From NCBI RefSeq assembly GCF_022343555.1, contig NZ_JAKQZH010000001.1, positions 496,001-560,000 of the forward strand: a DNA stretch of 64,000 bases, in the 5' to 3' direction. Position numbers and translations under genes: made by a program. The DNA is from Marinobacter sp. C7. GTDB taxonomy: Bacteria > Pseudomonadota > Gammaproteobacteria > Pseudomonadales > Oleiphilaceae. The notes beneath the pieces are model-generated. The model ran no database searches. It worked only from the letters and a program-made list of their open reading frames with translations, and was not told the DNA's origin. Below are positions 47,755 to 55,811 of the stretch, piece by piece; the first letter of the stretch is position 1, and each line of letters begins with the position of its first letter.

Positions 47755-47901
47755 GCATTTCTTTCATTCCGCCTCCGGTGAGGCTCTTGAAGTCCGTCTT
47801 CCCGTCGGTGCCGTGACGGCATGCCATCAGTCTGGCCATCGTTGATGAGGTGTCGCTGAAGGGGATAGGTCATCAGATCTCGATTGAAGCGCAATAAGTT
47901 C

Positions 47902-47933
47902 TTGACCTTGGAGTAGCTGATAGCTGCTACAAA
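47902..47933 (+). promoter_or_regulatory. MerR-type promoter of the LolA-like/ABC operon
   Basis: TTGACC (47902-47907) and TACAAA (47928-47933) are 20 bp apart. Between and over them lies an 11-3-11 dyad (47908-47932) with 9 of 11 pairs. Transcription from here would start near 47940, which supports ATG 47961 rather than 47940 as the start. Confidence 0.6.
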
Positions 47934-47960
47934 TAAGGTATGGACGACCTGGGGGCGCGT

Positions 47961-48722
47961 ATGAAGACAGAAACGCTTTCCATTCCCGCAGCTCTCGCAA
48001 TGCTGGTAATGCTGCCGTTACCGGTGCTGGCCCAACCCCCCACTGCCGAACAGCTGGTGGCGGGAATGGAAGACACCCTGTGGTCGGAGAGCAACCACGG
48101 TCGCTTCACCATGCGTGTCGAATCGGAGTACTGGATCCGCACACTGGAGCTCGAAGCCTGGATGGACCGGCCGGAACATACCCTGGTTCGAATCCATGCG
48201 CCCAAAAAAGAGGCCGGCATCGGGTCGCTTCGAATCGGCGATGCCATGTGGAATTACCTACCCAAGGTCGATCGCACCATCAAGATCCCGCCGTCGATGA
48301 TGCTGCAGCCCTGGATGGGCTCGAATTTCAGCAACGACGATCTGGTCAAGGAAAGCTCCTTCGTCGATGACTACACCCACGAACTGGTAGAGACTGAGGA
48401 AACCGGCGAGGTGCCTGTGTATCGGATTGTTTCAACACCGCGGCCCGATGCGGCGGTGGTCTGGAGCCGCCTGGAATTCCGGGTCCGCGCAGATGCCATC
48501 CCGGTATCGGTTGCCTATTACGGGGCGCGGGAACAGGTGGTCAAGCGCATGACCTATGACCAGATTCAGTCCCTGGGAGGGCGCCGGATTCCAACGCGGT
48601 GGACGATGGTGGACGCGGACAATCCGGAATCCCGAACGGTCATCACGGTCCAATCCATCGAATACGACCTGCCCCTGGACGACGAGATCTTTTCACTGCG
48701 TCGCCTGCGAAACCCACAGTGA
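47961..48722 (+). CDS. LolA-like outer-membrane lipoprotein-sorting family protein
   Basis: A 253-aa exported protein (signal peptide to about LPVLAQ). The mature part has the half-barrel strands of the LolA-like PF17131 group: WIRTLELEAWMDRPEHTLVRIHAPKKEAG-type region, then IGDAMWNYLPKVDRTIKIPPSMM. These proteins may bind lipid or lipoprotein in the periplasm. First gene of an operon with an ABC ATPase, a double permease and an outer-membrane barrel. Confidence 0.82.
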   Translation: MKTETLSIPAALAMLVMLPLPVLAQPPTAEQLVAGMEDTLWSESNHGRFTMRVESEYWIRTLELEAWMDRPEHTLVRIHAPKKEAGIGSLRIGDAMWNYLPKVDRTIKIPPSMMLQPWMGSNFSNDDLVKESSFVDDYTHELVETEETGEVPVYRIVSTPRPDAAVVWSRLEFRVRADAIPVSVAYYGAREQVVKRMTYDQIQSLGGRRIPTRWTMVDADNPESRTVITVQSIEYDLPLDDEIFSLRRLRNPQ

Positions 48723-48731
48723 GGCTCCGGA

Positions 48732-49418
48732 ATGAGCATTGTGAATGTGGAGAATGCCTCCCGTATCTATCGCCAGGATGCCATTGCCGTCAAGGCACTG
48801 GATAACGTTTCGGTTTCTATTGAGGCGGGGGAATTCACAACCCTCGTAGGTCCCTCGGGCTCCGGCAAGACAACCTTGTTGAATCAGATAGGAGCACTGG
48901 ACGAGCCGGATGCCGGGCGTATTCAGGTCGCGGGTGAGGAGATCACCGGGCTGAGCCGAAAGAAACGAACCACCTTGCGGTTGTGGAAAATCGGATTTGT
49001 GTTCCAGGAGTACAACCTCATTGGTGTGCTGTCGGCCCAGGAGAACGTTGAGTATGTGTTGATGCTTCGCGGTGTGCCGTTTCGGGACCGACGTGCCGAG
49101 GCCCGGCGTATTCTCGCGGAGGTCGGCCTGCAGGGAATGGAGCAGCGCTTGCCCCACGAGCTCTCGGGTGGCCAGCAACAGCGTGTTGCCGTGGCACGGG
49201 CAATTGTCAGCAAGCCCGCGATTGTTCTGGCCGATGAACCCACCGCCAACCTCGACTCGACGACCGGCGCGGCCCTGCTGGACCTGATGCGCAAACTCAA
49301 TGCGGAGCACGGCATTACCTTTGTGTTCTCCACGCACGACCCGATGGTGATGGAGCGGGCCCGGAGGGTGATTCATCTCAAGGATGGTCGTATCGAGCGT
49401 GAGGAGCGGCGACCGTGA
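48732..49418 (+). CDS. ABC transporter ATP-binding protein (LolD/MacB type)
   Basis: A 228-aa ATPase: Walker A GPSGSGKTT (about 40-48), Q loop FVFQEYNLI, signature LSGGQQQR, Walker B IVLADEPTA and H loop THDP. The LolD/MacB/FtsE type usually powers mechanotransmission rather than classical transport. GAGG upstream; GTGA overlap with the permease. Confidence 0.93.
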   Translation: MSIVNVENASRIYRQDAIAVKALDNVSVSIEAGEFTTLVGPSGSGKTTLLNQIGALDEPDAGRIQVAGEEITGLSRKKRTTLRLWKIGFVFQEYNLIGVLSAQENVEYVLMLRGVPFRDRRAEARRILAEVGLQGMEQRLPHELSGGQQQRVAVARAIVSKPAIVLADEPTANLDSTTGAALLDLMRKLNAEHGITFVFSTHDPMVMERARRVIHLKDGRIEREERRP

Positions 49419-51922
49419 ATGCGTGGCTACGATTGGCTCTCGGCAACCTCCGGGCGAATCGTCGACGAACGGTCATCACGCTGCTCTCCGTAGCGGTTGG
49501 AGTGGGGGGGCTGGTTTTCCTCTGGGCATTCATTGACGGCATCAATACCCAGATGATCAACAACATGACCGGTTACGTCACGGGGGACCTGAAAGTCCAT
49601 CAGCGGGGCTTTCACGACGACCGGGAGATGAATATTGCCCTTGTCGAGCGCTGGAACCTGACGCCAGAAGTGTCAGCGGTAGCCGGAGTGGCGGCCACAA
49701 GTCCTCGGGTCACCGGGCACGCCCTGGCCAGTCGCGACGACCAGTCGCGAACAATGCAGGTTATGGGGGTTGATCCCGCGCAGGAACCTGAGGTCACGCG
49801 CCTGGATCAGTCGATTGTCCGAGGACGTTACCTGGAGGGCGGCAATGAGATCCTCGTTGGCGTGGACGCCGCCGCTGCCTTGGGGGCGGCGCCGGGCGAC
49901 GAGCTGGTTCTGGTGGTCCAGGCCGCGGATGGTTCGATCGGTGCAGACCGGTTTGAAGTGGTGGGGACGTTCGAAACCGGCATCAAACGGATTGACGGTT
50001 TTGTGGCGCAGATGCCATTGGCCTCGGCCCAGGAGCTGTATGCCTTTGAGGGCCGAATTACCGAGATTGCGGCACGGGTGGGGGATGCCGGGCAGCTCGA
50101 ACAGGTGGTTGGCGCTGTGCAGGATGAACTCCGGGGGCGGGAAGTGGAGGTTCTCGGCTGGCCGCAGTTGATGCCATCGCTGGTGCAGATGGTCGCGTTC
50201 CACGATGCCGTCACCTGGATCGTGGTGTTTGTGGTGTTCGTGGTGGTGGCTGCCGGCATCGTTAACACCATCCTGATGTCGGTACTGGAGCGTGGCCGGG
50301 AGTTTGGGGTCATGATGGCGCTGGGGACGCCCGGCAGTCACATCATCGGGCTGGTACTGCTCGAAACCATCATCCTGGCCTGTCTCGGATACCTGGTGGG
50401 GCTGGTTCTGGGCTTATCACTGACCGGCTATTTCGGTACCCACGGGTTGGACTTCACCGCCTATATCAAGGCTATGGATACCATGCCGGGGCTCAGCGGC
50501 ATCGTGTATCCCACCATCATACCCGAGCGCCTGGCGGTTATCGGCGTCACCGTGGTGTCCGTCGCCCTGCTGGCGGCGGCTCTACCGGCCTGGGCGGCGA
50601 GTCGCAACAGTCCGCTGGAAGCGATGGGGGCGCATCGGACTCTGACCAATCGCATCCGTCGAATTCACTGGCAGGTGACCTCCGATCATCGCCTTCTCAT
50701 CTTTGCCCAGATGGCTCTGCGCTCGGTATTCCGGAATCCGCGACGATCCGTCATCACGGCATCAGCAACGGCATTCGGGCTGGCGGCCTATCTGTTCCTG
50801 TATGCCTTTGCCGACGGTTTTTTCGAGCAGATGATCCAGAATTCAACGCAGCAACTCAGCGGGCACGTGCAGGTTATGGAGGCCGGGCATGCTGTCGACC
50901 TGTCGCCGGCGTTACGTATTTCCCGGAGTTCCGAACTGGTGCAGCGATTGCAGGCAAGGCCTGACGTTGAGGCCGCCGCGCAGCGGGTGGTGCTGCGCGC
51001 CATGGTGGCGAGCCCGGGTAAAAGCCTGCCGGTGGAACTGGTGGGGATTGAGCCCGAGCAGGAGAGGGCGGTCACCAGGCTTGCCGGTTATATGGCACAA
51101 GGCGAATACGTTAAGCCGGGCGCGAAAGGCATGGTCATCGGGCGGAAACTGGCCGAGGAGCTGGATGCCCGGGTGGGCGACAAACTGGTCATTACGGCAC
51201 AACAGGCGAACGGTGATCTTGCGTCAGCCGCAGAAACCGTTCGGGGTATCTACAACACCGGCAGCGACCTGTTTGACAGCGAATATGCATTTGTAGATAT
51301 CGGCGATGCCCGAAACCTCGGAGGTCTGGACGAGGACCAGGCCTCGCGGATTGCGTTACGGCTGTCCGACCGTTCAGCGAGTTCTGCACTGGCGCAGTCA
51401 TTGAACCAATCGCTGACCGAGGGCGACCTGGTGGCCCAGGACTGGGAAACCCTGCTCCCCGTGGTGGTTCAGATGGTGGAAATGACCCAGGTCGATTTCT
51501 ATCTCATCCTTTCGGTGGTGTTTGTTGTCGTTGCCATTGGCGTCATGAATACCATGGTGATGTCGGTGATGGAACGCACCCGGGAGCTGGGTGTCATGCT
51601 GGCATTGGGGACACGGGGCAGTCAGCTGCTACTGACCATTCTGTTTGAGGCCTTCTTCCTTGCGCTGCTTGGAATGGGCGCTGGAGCCATCGTGGGCGGT
51701 CTGATCGTCTACTGGTCCAATAGGAGCGGCATTGATCTGTCCGCCATTGGGCGCTCCATGGAGACCATTCCGGGCATTACCGACCGGATCTATCCGGTGC
51801 TGATTCTCGACCATATCTGGCTGCCCTGTCTGCTGCTTTTCGCATGTTCGGTGCTGGTGGCGCTGTATCCCGCGCGACGTGCATCCAGACTCGACCCGGT
51901 CGAGGCTATTCATCGTGGTTAG
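49415..51922 (+). CDS. double FtsX/MacB-type ABC permease (two permease units in one chain)
   Basis: An 835-aa protein. Residues 1 to about 410 form one complete permease (N-terminal helix, periplasmic core domain, three-helix FtsX domain with LMSVLERGREFGVMMALGTPGSH-type region). Residues about 425-835 repeat the same plan (VMSVMERTRELGVMLALGTRGSQ-type region). One chain could thus form the dimer that LolCE makes with two. Both halves have the short loop ERxREfGVM typical of MacB/LolE. GTG start at 49415. Confidence 0.88.
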   Translation: MNAWLRLALGNLRANRRRTVITLLSVAVGVGGLVFLWAFIDGINTQMINNMTGYVTGDLKVHQRGFHDDREMNIALVERWNLTPEVSAVAGVAATSPRVTGHALASRDDQSRTMQVMGVDPAQEPEVTRLDQSIVRGRYLEGGNEILVGVDAAAALGAAPGDELVLVVQAADGSIGADRFEVVGTFETGIKRIDGFVAQMPLASAQELYAFEGRITEIAARVGDAGQLEQVVGAVQDELRGREVEVLGWPQLMPSLVQMVAFHDAVTWIVVFVVFVVVAAGIVNTILMSVLERGREFGVMMALGTPGSHIIGLVLLETIILACLGYLVGLVLGLSLTGYFGTHGLDFTAYIKAMDTMPGLSGIVYPTIIPERLAVIGVTVVSVALLAAALPAWAASRNSPLEAMGAHRTLTNRIRRIHWQVTSDHRLLIFAQMALRSVFRNPRRSVITASATAFGLAAYLFLYAFADGFFEQMIQNSTQQLSGHVQVMEAGHAVDLSPALRISRSSELVQRLQARPDVEAAAQRVVLRAMVASPGKSLPVELVGIEPEQERAVTRLAGYMAQGEYVKPGAKGMVIGRKLAEELDARVGDKLVITAQQANGDLASAAETVRGIYNTGSDLFDSEYAFVDIGDARNLGGLDEDQASRIALRLSDRSASSALAQSLNQSLTEGDLVAQDWETLLPVVVQMVEMTQVDFYLILSVVFVVVAIGVMNTMVMSVMERTRELGVMLALGTRGSQLLLTILFEAFFLALLGMGAGAIVGGLIVYWSNRSGIDLSAIGRSMETIPGITDRIYPVLILDHIWLPCLLLFACSVLVALYPARRASRLDPVEAIHRG

Positions 51923-53048
51923 GAAAGCTTGCCTGTTTATCTCCGCGGTGGCCGGGATCATGTTGGTCGCCGATGCCTGGGCAGACTTCAGTCATTCCGG
52001 GTCGCTCAAGAACCTGAGCGTCGGTTCGCGCTCTCCGATCGACGAGAATTACTATTTTTCAAACCTCAGCCGGCTTCGGCTGGAACCCCGCTATCGATAC
52101 CGGGACTGGCGGCTGGACGCAGCTTATGACCTTGAATTGGTCACGGGGAGTTTTCTCGACAGTCCGGAATACGCCCTGCTCAGGAATGCTGCAGATCCAC
52201 GTTACTGGGATCTGCAGGGCAGCGTATATGATTCCCGGGACCTCGTGGCGCGCCATCAGCTCTATCGGGTTACCGTGCAGTGGCGCTCACCGGTGGGCGA
52301 TCTGCGCCTGGGACGCCAGCAGGTGAATTGGTCCACGGCCCTGATCTGGAACCCTACAGACATCCTCAATCCGGTCACACCTACCAGCCTCGAACCCGAC
52401 GAACGGATTGGTGTCGATGCACTGCTCTGGGACCGGTCCTGGGGAGCGCTGGGCCGAATCAGCGCGGTTTATGCACCGCAACACCGCGACGCTGACAGCA
52501 GCACGGCGGTGCGAATAAAGCGCTATCTCATGGGTATCGATACCGGCGTCATGGTGGGAGAATTTGCCGAAGTAACCAGGGCTGGACTCAGTGGCAGTGG
52601 TTCTGTGGCCGGCACGGGCTGGCGTACGGAAATCGTCTGGAGCGATCCGGGTGCAGGCAACCATTACTGGCAGGGTGTGGCGGATCTTAACTGGGCATTT
52701 CCCGGCGGATTCAACCTGGCAGTAGAGTATTTCTACAACGGTCAGCCTGAACCCCAGGCGGGTGGGGATCTCGCCAGATTGCTTTCGACCCAGCCGGTAT
52801 ATTCAGGTCGTCATTACGCCGGGCTGTTGGCATGGCAGGACATCAGTGCGTTCTGGCAGTACCGGGTGGTTGCGATCCGTAATGCCGATGATGCGAGCTG
52901 GGTGTTTTACCCCCGTTCAACCTGGACGCTTCCAATTGAGCCGGAAATTTATCTGACAGCCGGAGCCCAGTGGTTTGGTGGCGACGACGACAGTGAATAT
53001 GGAGCGTTTGAGCCTTTAGGACTGATGGAGCTGCAGTGGTTTTTCTGA
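51915..53048 (+). CDS. outer-membrane beta-barrel protein of the ABC operon
   Basis: About 377 aa from a GTG at 51915 (GAGG eight bases upstream, overlapping the permease stop by 8 bp). Signal peptide to ADAWA, then alternating strands, ending LMELQWFF, a strong barrel C-terminus. It may be the target or outer-membrane partner of the LolA-like/ABC system. No close family recognised with certainty; the layout recalls DUF1302-type barrels. Confidence 0.75.
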   Translation: MVRKACLFISAVAGIMLVADAWADFSHSGSLKNLSVGSRSPIDENYYFSNLSRLRLEPRYRYRDWRLDAAYDLELVTGSFLDSPEYALLRNAADPRYWDLQGSVYDSRDLVARHQLYRVTVQWRSPVGDLRLGRQQVNWSTALIWNPTDILNPVTPTSLEPDERIGVDALLWDRSWGALGRISAVYAPQHRDADSSTAVRIKRYLMGIDTGVMVGEFAEVTRAGLSGSGSVAGTGWRTEIVWSDPGAGNHYWQGVADLNWAFPGGFNLAVEYFYNGQPEPQAGGDLARLLSTQPVYSGRHYAGLLAWQDISAFWQYRVVAIRNADDASWVFYPRSTWTLPIEPEIYLTAGAQWFGGDDDSEYGAFEPLGLMELQWFF

Positions 53049-53059
53049 ATATGAATCTT

Positions 53060-53073
53060 TTGAGCGAGATCAA
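53060..53073. promoter_or_regulatory. FNR-like box (9 of 10) before the Met-rich gene
   Basis: TTGAGCGAGATCAA differs from TTGAT-N4-ATCAA at one half-site base. Its centre is 39 bp from the TTCAG box centre, like the 40.9 and 47.7 kb pairs. Confidence 0.55.
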
Positions 53074-53097
53074 TTCGTCGCCGGATCGGCCAGAAAA

Positions 53098-53113
53098 TTC
53101 AGTTTGAATTCAG
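53098..53113 (+). promoter_or_regulatory. response-regulator box before the Met-rich gene
   Basis: TTCAG at 53098 and 53109 with a 6-bp spacer. A weak -10 (CTAAAT, 53124-53129) follows after 10 bp, the same distance as at 40.9 kb. Confidence 0.62.
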
Positions 53114-53161
53114 CTCTTGAGCGCTAAATGGGAATGAACGTTCTGACCCACGCGATGGAGA

Positions 53162-53524
53162 ATGATGATGATTTCAATCAGAAAGCTTGCAGCATGCACC
53201 ATTCTGGCGGCCGCTCCTGTCTGGGCATTTGCCCATGGTGAGCAGGGAAACTGGCAGGGGCACGGTCCCGGAATGATGATGGATGAGGAGCAGATGGAAC
53301 AAATGCAGCAGAACTGGTCGCGCATGAACCAGTTCATGCAGCAGATGCCCAGGGCCGGTTCACCGGAAGAACGTCAGCGCTTCCTCGAAGACCACTGGGA
53401 GGCCATGGAAGAGCAGATGGAGTTGATGCACCGTGGCATGATGGGCCCCGGCATGATGGGGGGGGCCGGATCCATGATGGGCGGTAACCAGGGCCAGGGC
53501 ATGATGAACAACCAGCAAGGCTAG
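53162..53524 (+). CDS. Met/Gln-rich exported protein, cut short by an in-frame TAG
   Basis: A 120-aa exported protein with a signal peptide (IRKLAACTILAAAPVWAFAHG). The mature part is rich in Met, Gln and His (EEQMEQMQQNWSRM, then MHRGMMGPGMMGG), as in periplasmic Cu(I)-binding proteins. It stops at TAG 53522-53524, yet the same frame continues with the same composition to TGA 53656. ATG choices are 53162, 53165 and 53168; the last has the best GGAG spacing. Expression is probably copper-induced through the box upstream. Confidence 0.7.
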   Translation: MMMISIRKLAACTILAAAPVWAFAHGEQGNWQGHGPGMMMDEEQMEQMQQNWSRMNQFMQQMPRAGSPEERQRFLEDHWEAMEEQMELMHRGMMGPGMMGGAGSMMGGNQGQGMMNNQQG

Positions 53525-53656
53525 GGTAATCGCCAGGGCAACGCGGCCGGCATGTCGACCGAACAGCGGTTGCAGTTCATGGAGAATCGCATGGACCAGA
53601 TGCAGTTGATGATGGAGCAGATGCTTCAGCACCAGAGGCAGCTCAACCGGAAGTGA
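53525..53656 (+). pseudogene. in-frame continuation after the amber codon
   Basis: After TAG, 43 codons stay open and encode GNRQGNAAG, then a coiled-coil-like stretch (EQRLQFMENRMDQMQLMM) and end with QRQLNRK. The composition matches the upstream part, so an ancestral CAG (Gln, in a GQG context) probably became TAG. Either a recent nonsense mutation, a sequencing error, or read-through would explain it. Confidence 0.6.
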
Positions 53657-53755
53657 TCGTCACTGGTCAAAATTGATCTGGATACCCCGACTGGTTGACG
53701 CATGTGCTAGCGTAGGCGCTATCTTGTATCTTTGCGGAAAGAAACGGAGGCTCTT

Positions 53756-55375
53756 GTGCTGGAACGGCTGCAACGCCGGTTGGGGCTGCAGACCATTCCC
53801 GGGGTGTTCTTTACGTCTGCGGGAGTGGCTACACTGTTTGTTGCCCTGGCGGTTCCGTTCGACCAGGCCGTCGCCGAGAGCTTCGGCCTGCTCACCGGCT
53901 GGGTAGCGCGCAATCTCGGCTGGTTCTACATTCTCGCCGTTACCTCCCTGCTGGTTTTCCTGCTGGGCCTGGCGGTGAGCCGTTACGGCACGATTCGCCT
54001 GGGTGGTGATGACAGCCGGCCGGATTACTCCAACCTGACCTGGTTCACCATGCTGTTCGCTGCCGGTATCGGCACCATCCTGATGTTCTGGGGTGTGGCG
54101 GAGCCGGTGTCCCATTTTGCCGAGCCGCCGTTCGAAGGTGTGCAGCCGGGTAGCGAGCGGGCAGCCAGCGATGCCATGACTGTGGCGCTTTACCACTTCG
54201 GGCTCCATACCTGGACCATTTTTGCTATGCCGGGCCTCGCGATCGGGTACTTTGCCTACCGCCACAACCTGCCCATGCGCATCAGCAGTCTGTTCTACCC
54301 GATTCTCGGTGAACGGGCCTTCGGCCCCTGGGGCTGGGCGGTGGATGTGATCGCCGTGCTCGGTACCCTGTTTGGCGTGGCGACCTCCCTGGGGCTCGGG
54401 ACGCTCCAGCTCAACAGCGGCCTGAACTACCTGTTCGGCGTACCATCCACCGGTCTGGTGCAGGTCATCCTGATTGCCGTCATTGCCAGCATTGCCGCCA
54501 CGTCGGTTGCCCTCGGGCTCGACAAGGGTGTGCGCCGGTTGTCCCAGCTGAATATTCTGCTGGCCATGGTCTTGCTCGCGTTCGTGCTCGCTGTCGGGCC
54601 AACGGTGTTCATTGCCGAGGGCATGGTCCAGAGCGTCGGGGACTACCTCGATGCCTTGCCCTGGCTGGCCTTCTGGACAGAGACCTTCAAGGAAACCGAC
54701 TGGCAACGGCAGTGGACCCTGTTCTACTGGGCGTGGACAATTTCCTGGGCACCCTATGTCGGGATTTTCATTGCCCGGATTTCCCGGGGCCGGACCATTC
54801 GTGAATTCGTCGCCGGTGTGCTGTTTGCCCCCACTGCCTTCACCCTGGTGTGGTTCGGGATCTTTGGCCTGTCTGCCATCCAGGTCGAAATGAACGGCGC
54901 GGTGGCGCTGGCGGAGCAGGTGCAACAGGACCCCTCCGTAGCCATTTTCGCTTTCCTGGAAGCCTTCCCGCTGGCGGAGGCCGCGTCGGCGTTGAGTGTG
55001 GTGATCATTGTGATCTTCTTTACCACCTCCTCGGATTCCGCGTCACTGGTGATAGACCTGCTGACTCGCCGGGACGATCAGCCGTCACTGGTGCGCCAGC
55101 GGATCTTCTGGGCAGCGGCGCAAGGTGTGATTGCCGCGACACTGTTGCTCGCCGGCGGGCTGGATGCCCTGCAGAACGTCATTACCTCGCTGGGTCTCCC
55201 TTTCTGCATCTTGCTGATCTTCATGGCTGTGTCACTGTTCCGGGCTCTGAAAGCAGATTACCGTGGCTACAGCGTGGAGGCCCTGGTCAGGGGAAGAGCC
55301 TTCCCGGAAGTGGAGGCTGCTGCCGAAACCAAACAGGAGAACGAGTATGTATCGGAAGCTGTTGATCGCCATTGA
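53756..55375 (+). CDS. BCCT family transporter (betaine/choline/carnitine type)
   Basis: A 539-aa carrier with 12 helices. The BCCT signature is clear: WAWTISWAPYVGIFIARISRGRTIREF around helix 8, and the Gly-rich FAAGIGTILMFWGVAEP region near the start. The substrates are compatible solutes in most members; here sodium or proton coupling is not settled. GTG 53756 with GGAGG five bases upstream is preferred to a TTG eight codons earlier. It overlaps the UspA gene by 29 bp. Confidence 0.92.
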   Translation: MLERLQRRLGLQTIPGVFFTSAGVATLFVALAVPFDQAVAESFGLLTGWVARNLGWFYILAVTSLLVFLLGLAVSRYGTIRLGGDDSRPDYSNLTWFTMLFAAGIGTILMFWGVAEPVSHFAEPPFEGVQPGSERAASDAMTVALYHFGLHTWTIFAMPGLAIGYFAYRHNLPMRISSLFYPILGERAFGPWGWAVDVIAVLGTLFGVATSLGLGTLQLNSGLNYLFGVPSTGLVQVILIAVIASIAATSVALGLDKGVRRLSQLNILLAMVLLAFVLAVGPTVFIAEGMVQSVGDYLDALPWLAFWTETFKETDWQRQWTLFYWAWTISWAPYVGIFIARISRGRTIREFVAGVLFAPTAFTLVWFGIFGLSAIQVEMNGAVALAEQVQQDPSVAIFAFLEAFPLAEAASALSVVIIVIFFTTSSDSASLVIDLLTRRDDQPSLVRQRIFWAAAQGVIAATLLLAGGLDALQNVITSLGLPFCILLIFMAVSLFRALKADYRGYSVEALVRGRAFPEVEAAAETKQENEYVSEAVDRH

Positions 55376-55811
55376 TCCGGAAGATGATGGCGAGGGCAAG
55401 CGTGCCCTGGAGGCCGCCGTGGATCTGCTGGCCGAGGACGGGGAGCTGCACCTTGCCAGTGTCTATAGCCCCGGCGGTGGCGGTTTCTTTCCCCACGTGA
55501 CGGAAGAAGCGCCGGAGCAGAAGGAAGCGGAGGTTCGCGAGATGCTGGATCTGCTTGCCCGCAAGTACCTGCCCCTGAATCGCAATGCCACGTTTCATGT
55601 TATTGCGGGCACTGCCGGGGACAAGCTGGTGGGGCTGGCCGGTCAGTTGTGCTCGGATCTCATGATCCTGGTGTCCCGCGGAAGCAGCGGTCACTGGCCC
55701 CTGCGCCGGGCTACCGTGGAATATGTCTCGGTCAATGCGCCGTGTCCGGTGCTGGTGTTGCCCGCGTTGGAAAAGGTTGAGCCGCAGAACAGGGAAGAGC
55801 AGGCCAGCTGA
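55347..55811 (+). CDS. universal stress protein (UspA family)
   Basis: A 154-aa protein: N-terminal KLLIAIDPEDDGEG and the C-terminal nucleotide loop VSRGSSGHWPLRRATVEYVSVNAPCPVLVLP, close to the G-x2-G-x9-G(S/T) ATP pattern. Its ATG lies inside the end of the BCCT gene, with CAGGAGAA upstream. The pair may link osmolyte uptake to nucleotide state, as TeaD does for a halophile carrier. It ends directly against the convergent photolyase stop. Confidence 0.88.
   Translation: MYRKLLIAIDPEDDGEGKRALEAAVDLLAEDGELHLASVYSPGGGGFFPHVTEEAPEQKEAEVREMLDLLARKYLPLNRNATFHVIAGTAGDKLVGLAGQLCSDLMILVSRGSSGHWPLRRATVEYVSVNAPCPVLVLPALEKVEPQNREEQAS

Larger units (their letters stand above)
47550..47960. other. 411-bp divergent regulatory region, no gene seen
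   Basis: No convincing gene lies here. The region holds an 8-8-8 inverted repeat (47639-47646 with 47655-47662), an FNR/DNR box, two TTCAG-type boxes in opposite directions and a MerR-type promoter. It separates the leftward DUF2946-like/DUF411/ccdA group from the rightward LolA-like/ABC operon. Confidence 0.7.

Noticed and set aside
47663..47845. Open frame in the divergent region ending CHQSGHR
   Set aside because: It runs over the FNR and TTCAG boxes, has no ribosome site and no family look. The late ATG at 47753 has no ribosome site either.
53673..53686. TTGAT-N4-ATACC before the BCCT gene
   Set aside because: One half-site is perfect but the other matches at two of five bases; expected by chance in this length.
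53720..53725. TTGACG with TATCTT as BCCT promoter
   Set aside because: Spacing is 19 bp with no dyad, so neither a standard sigma-70 nor a MerR-type promoter is well supported.
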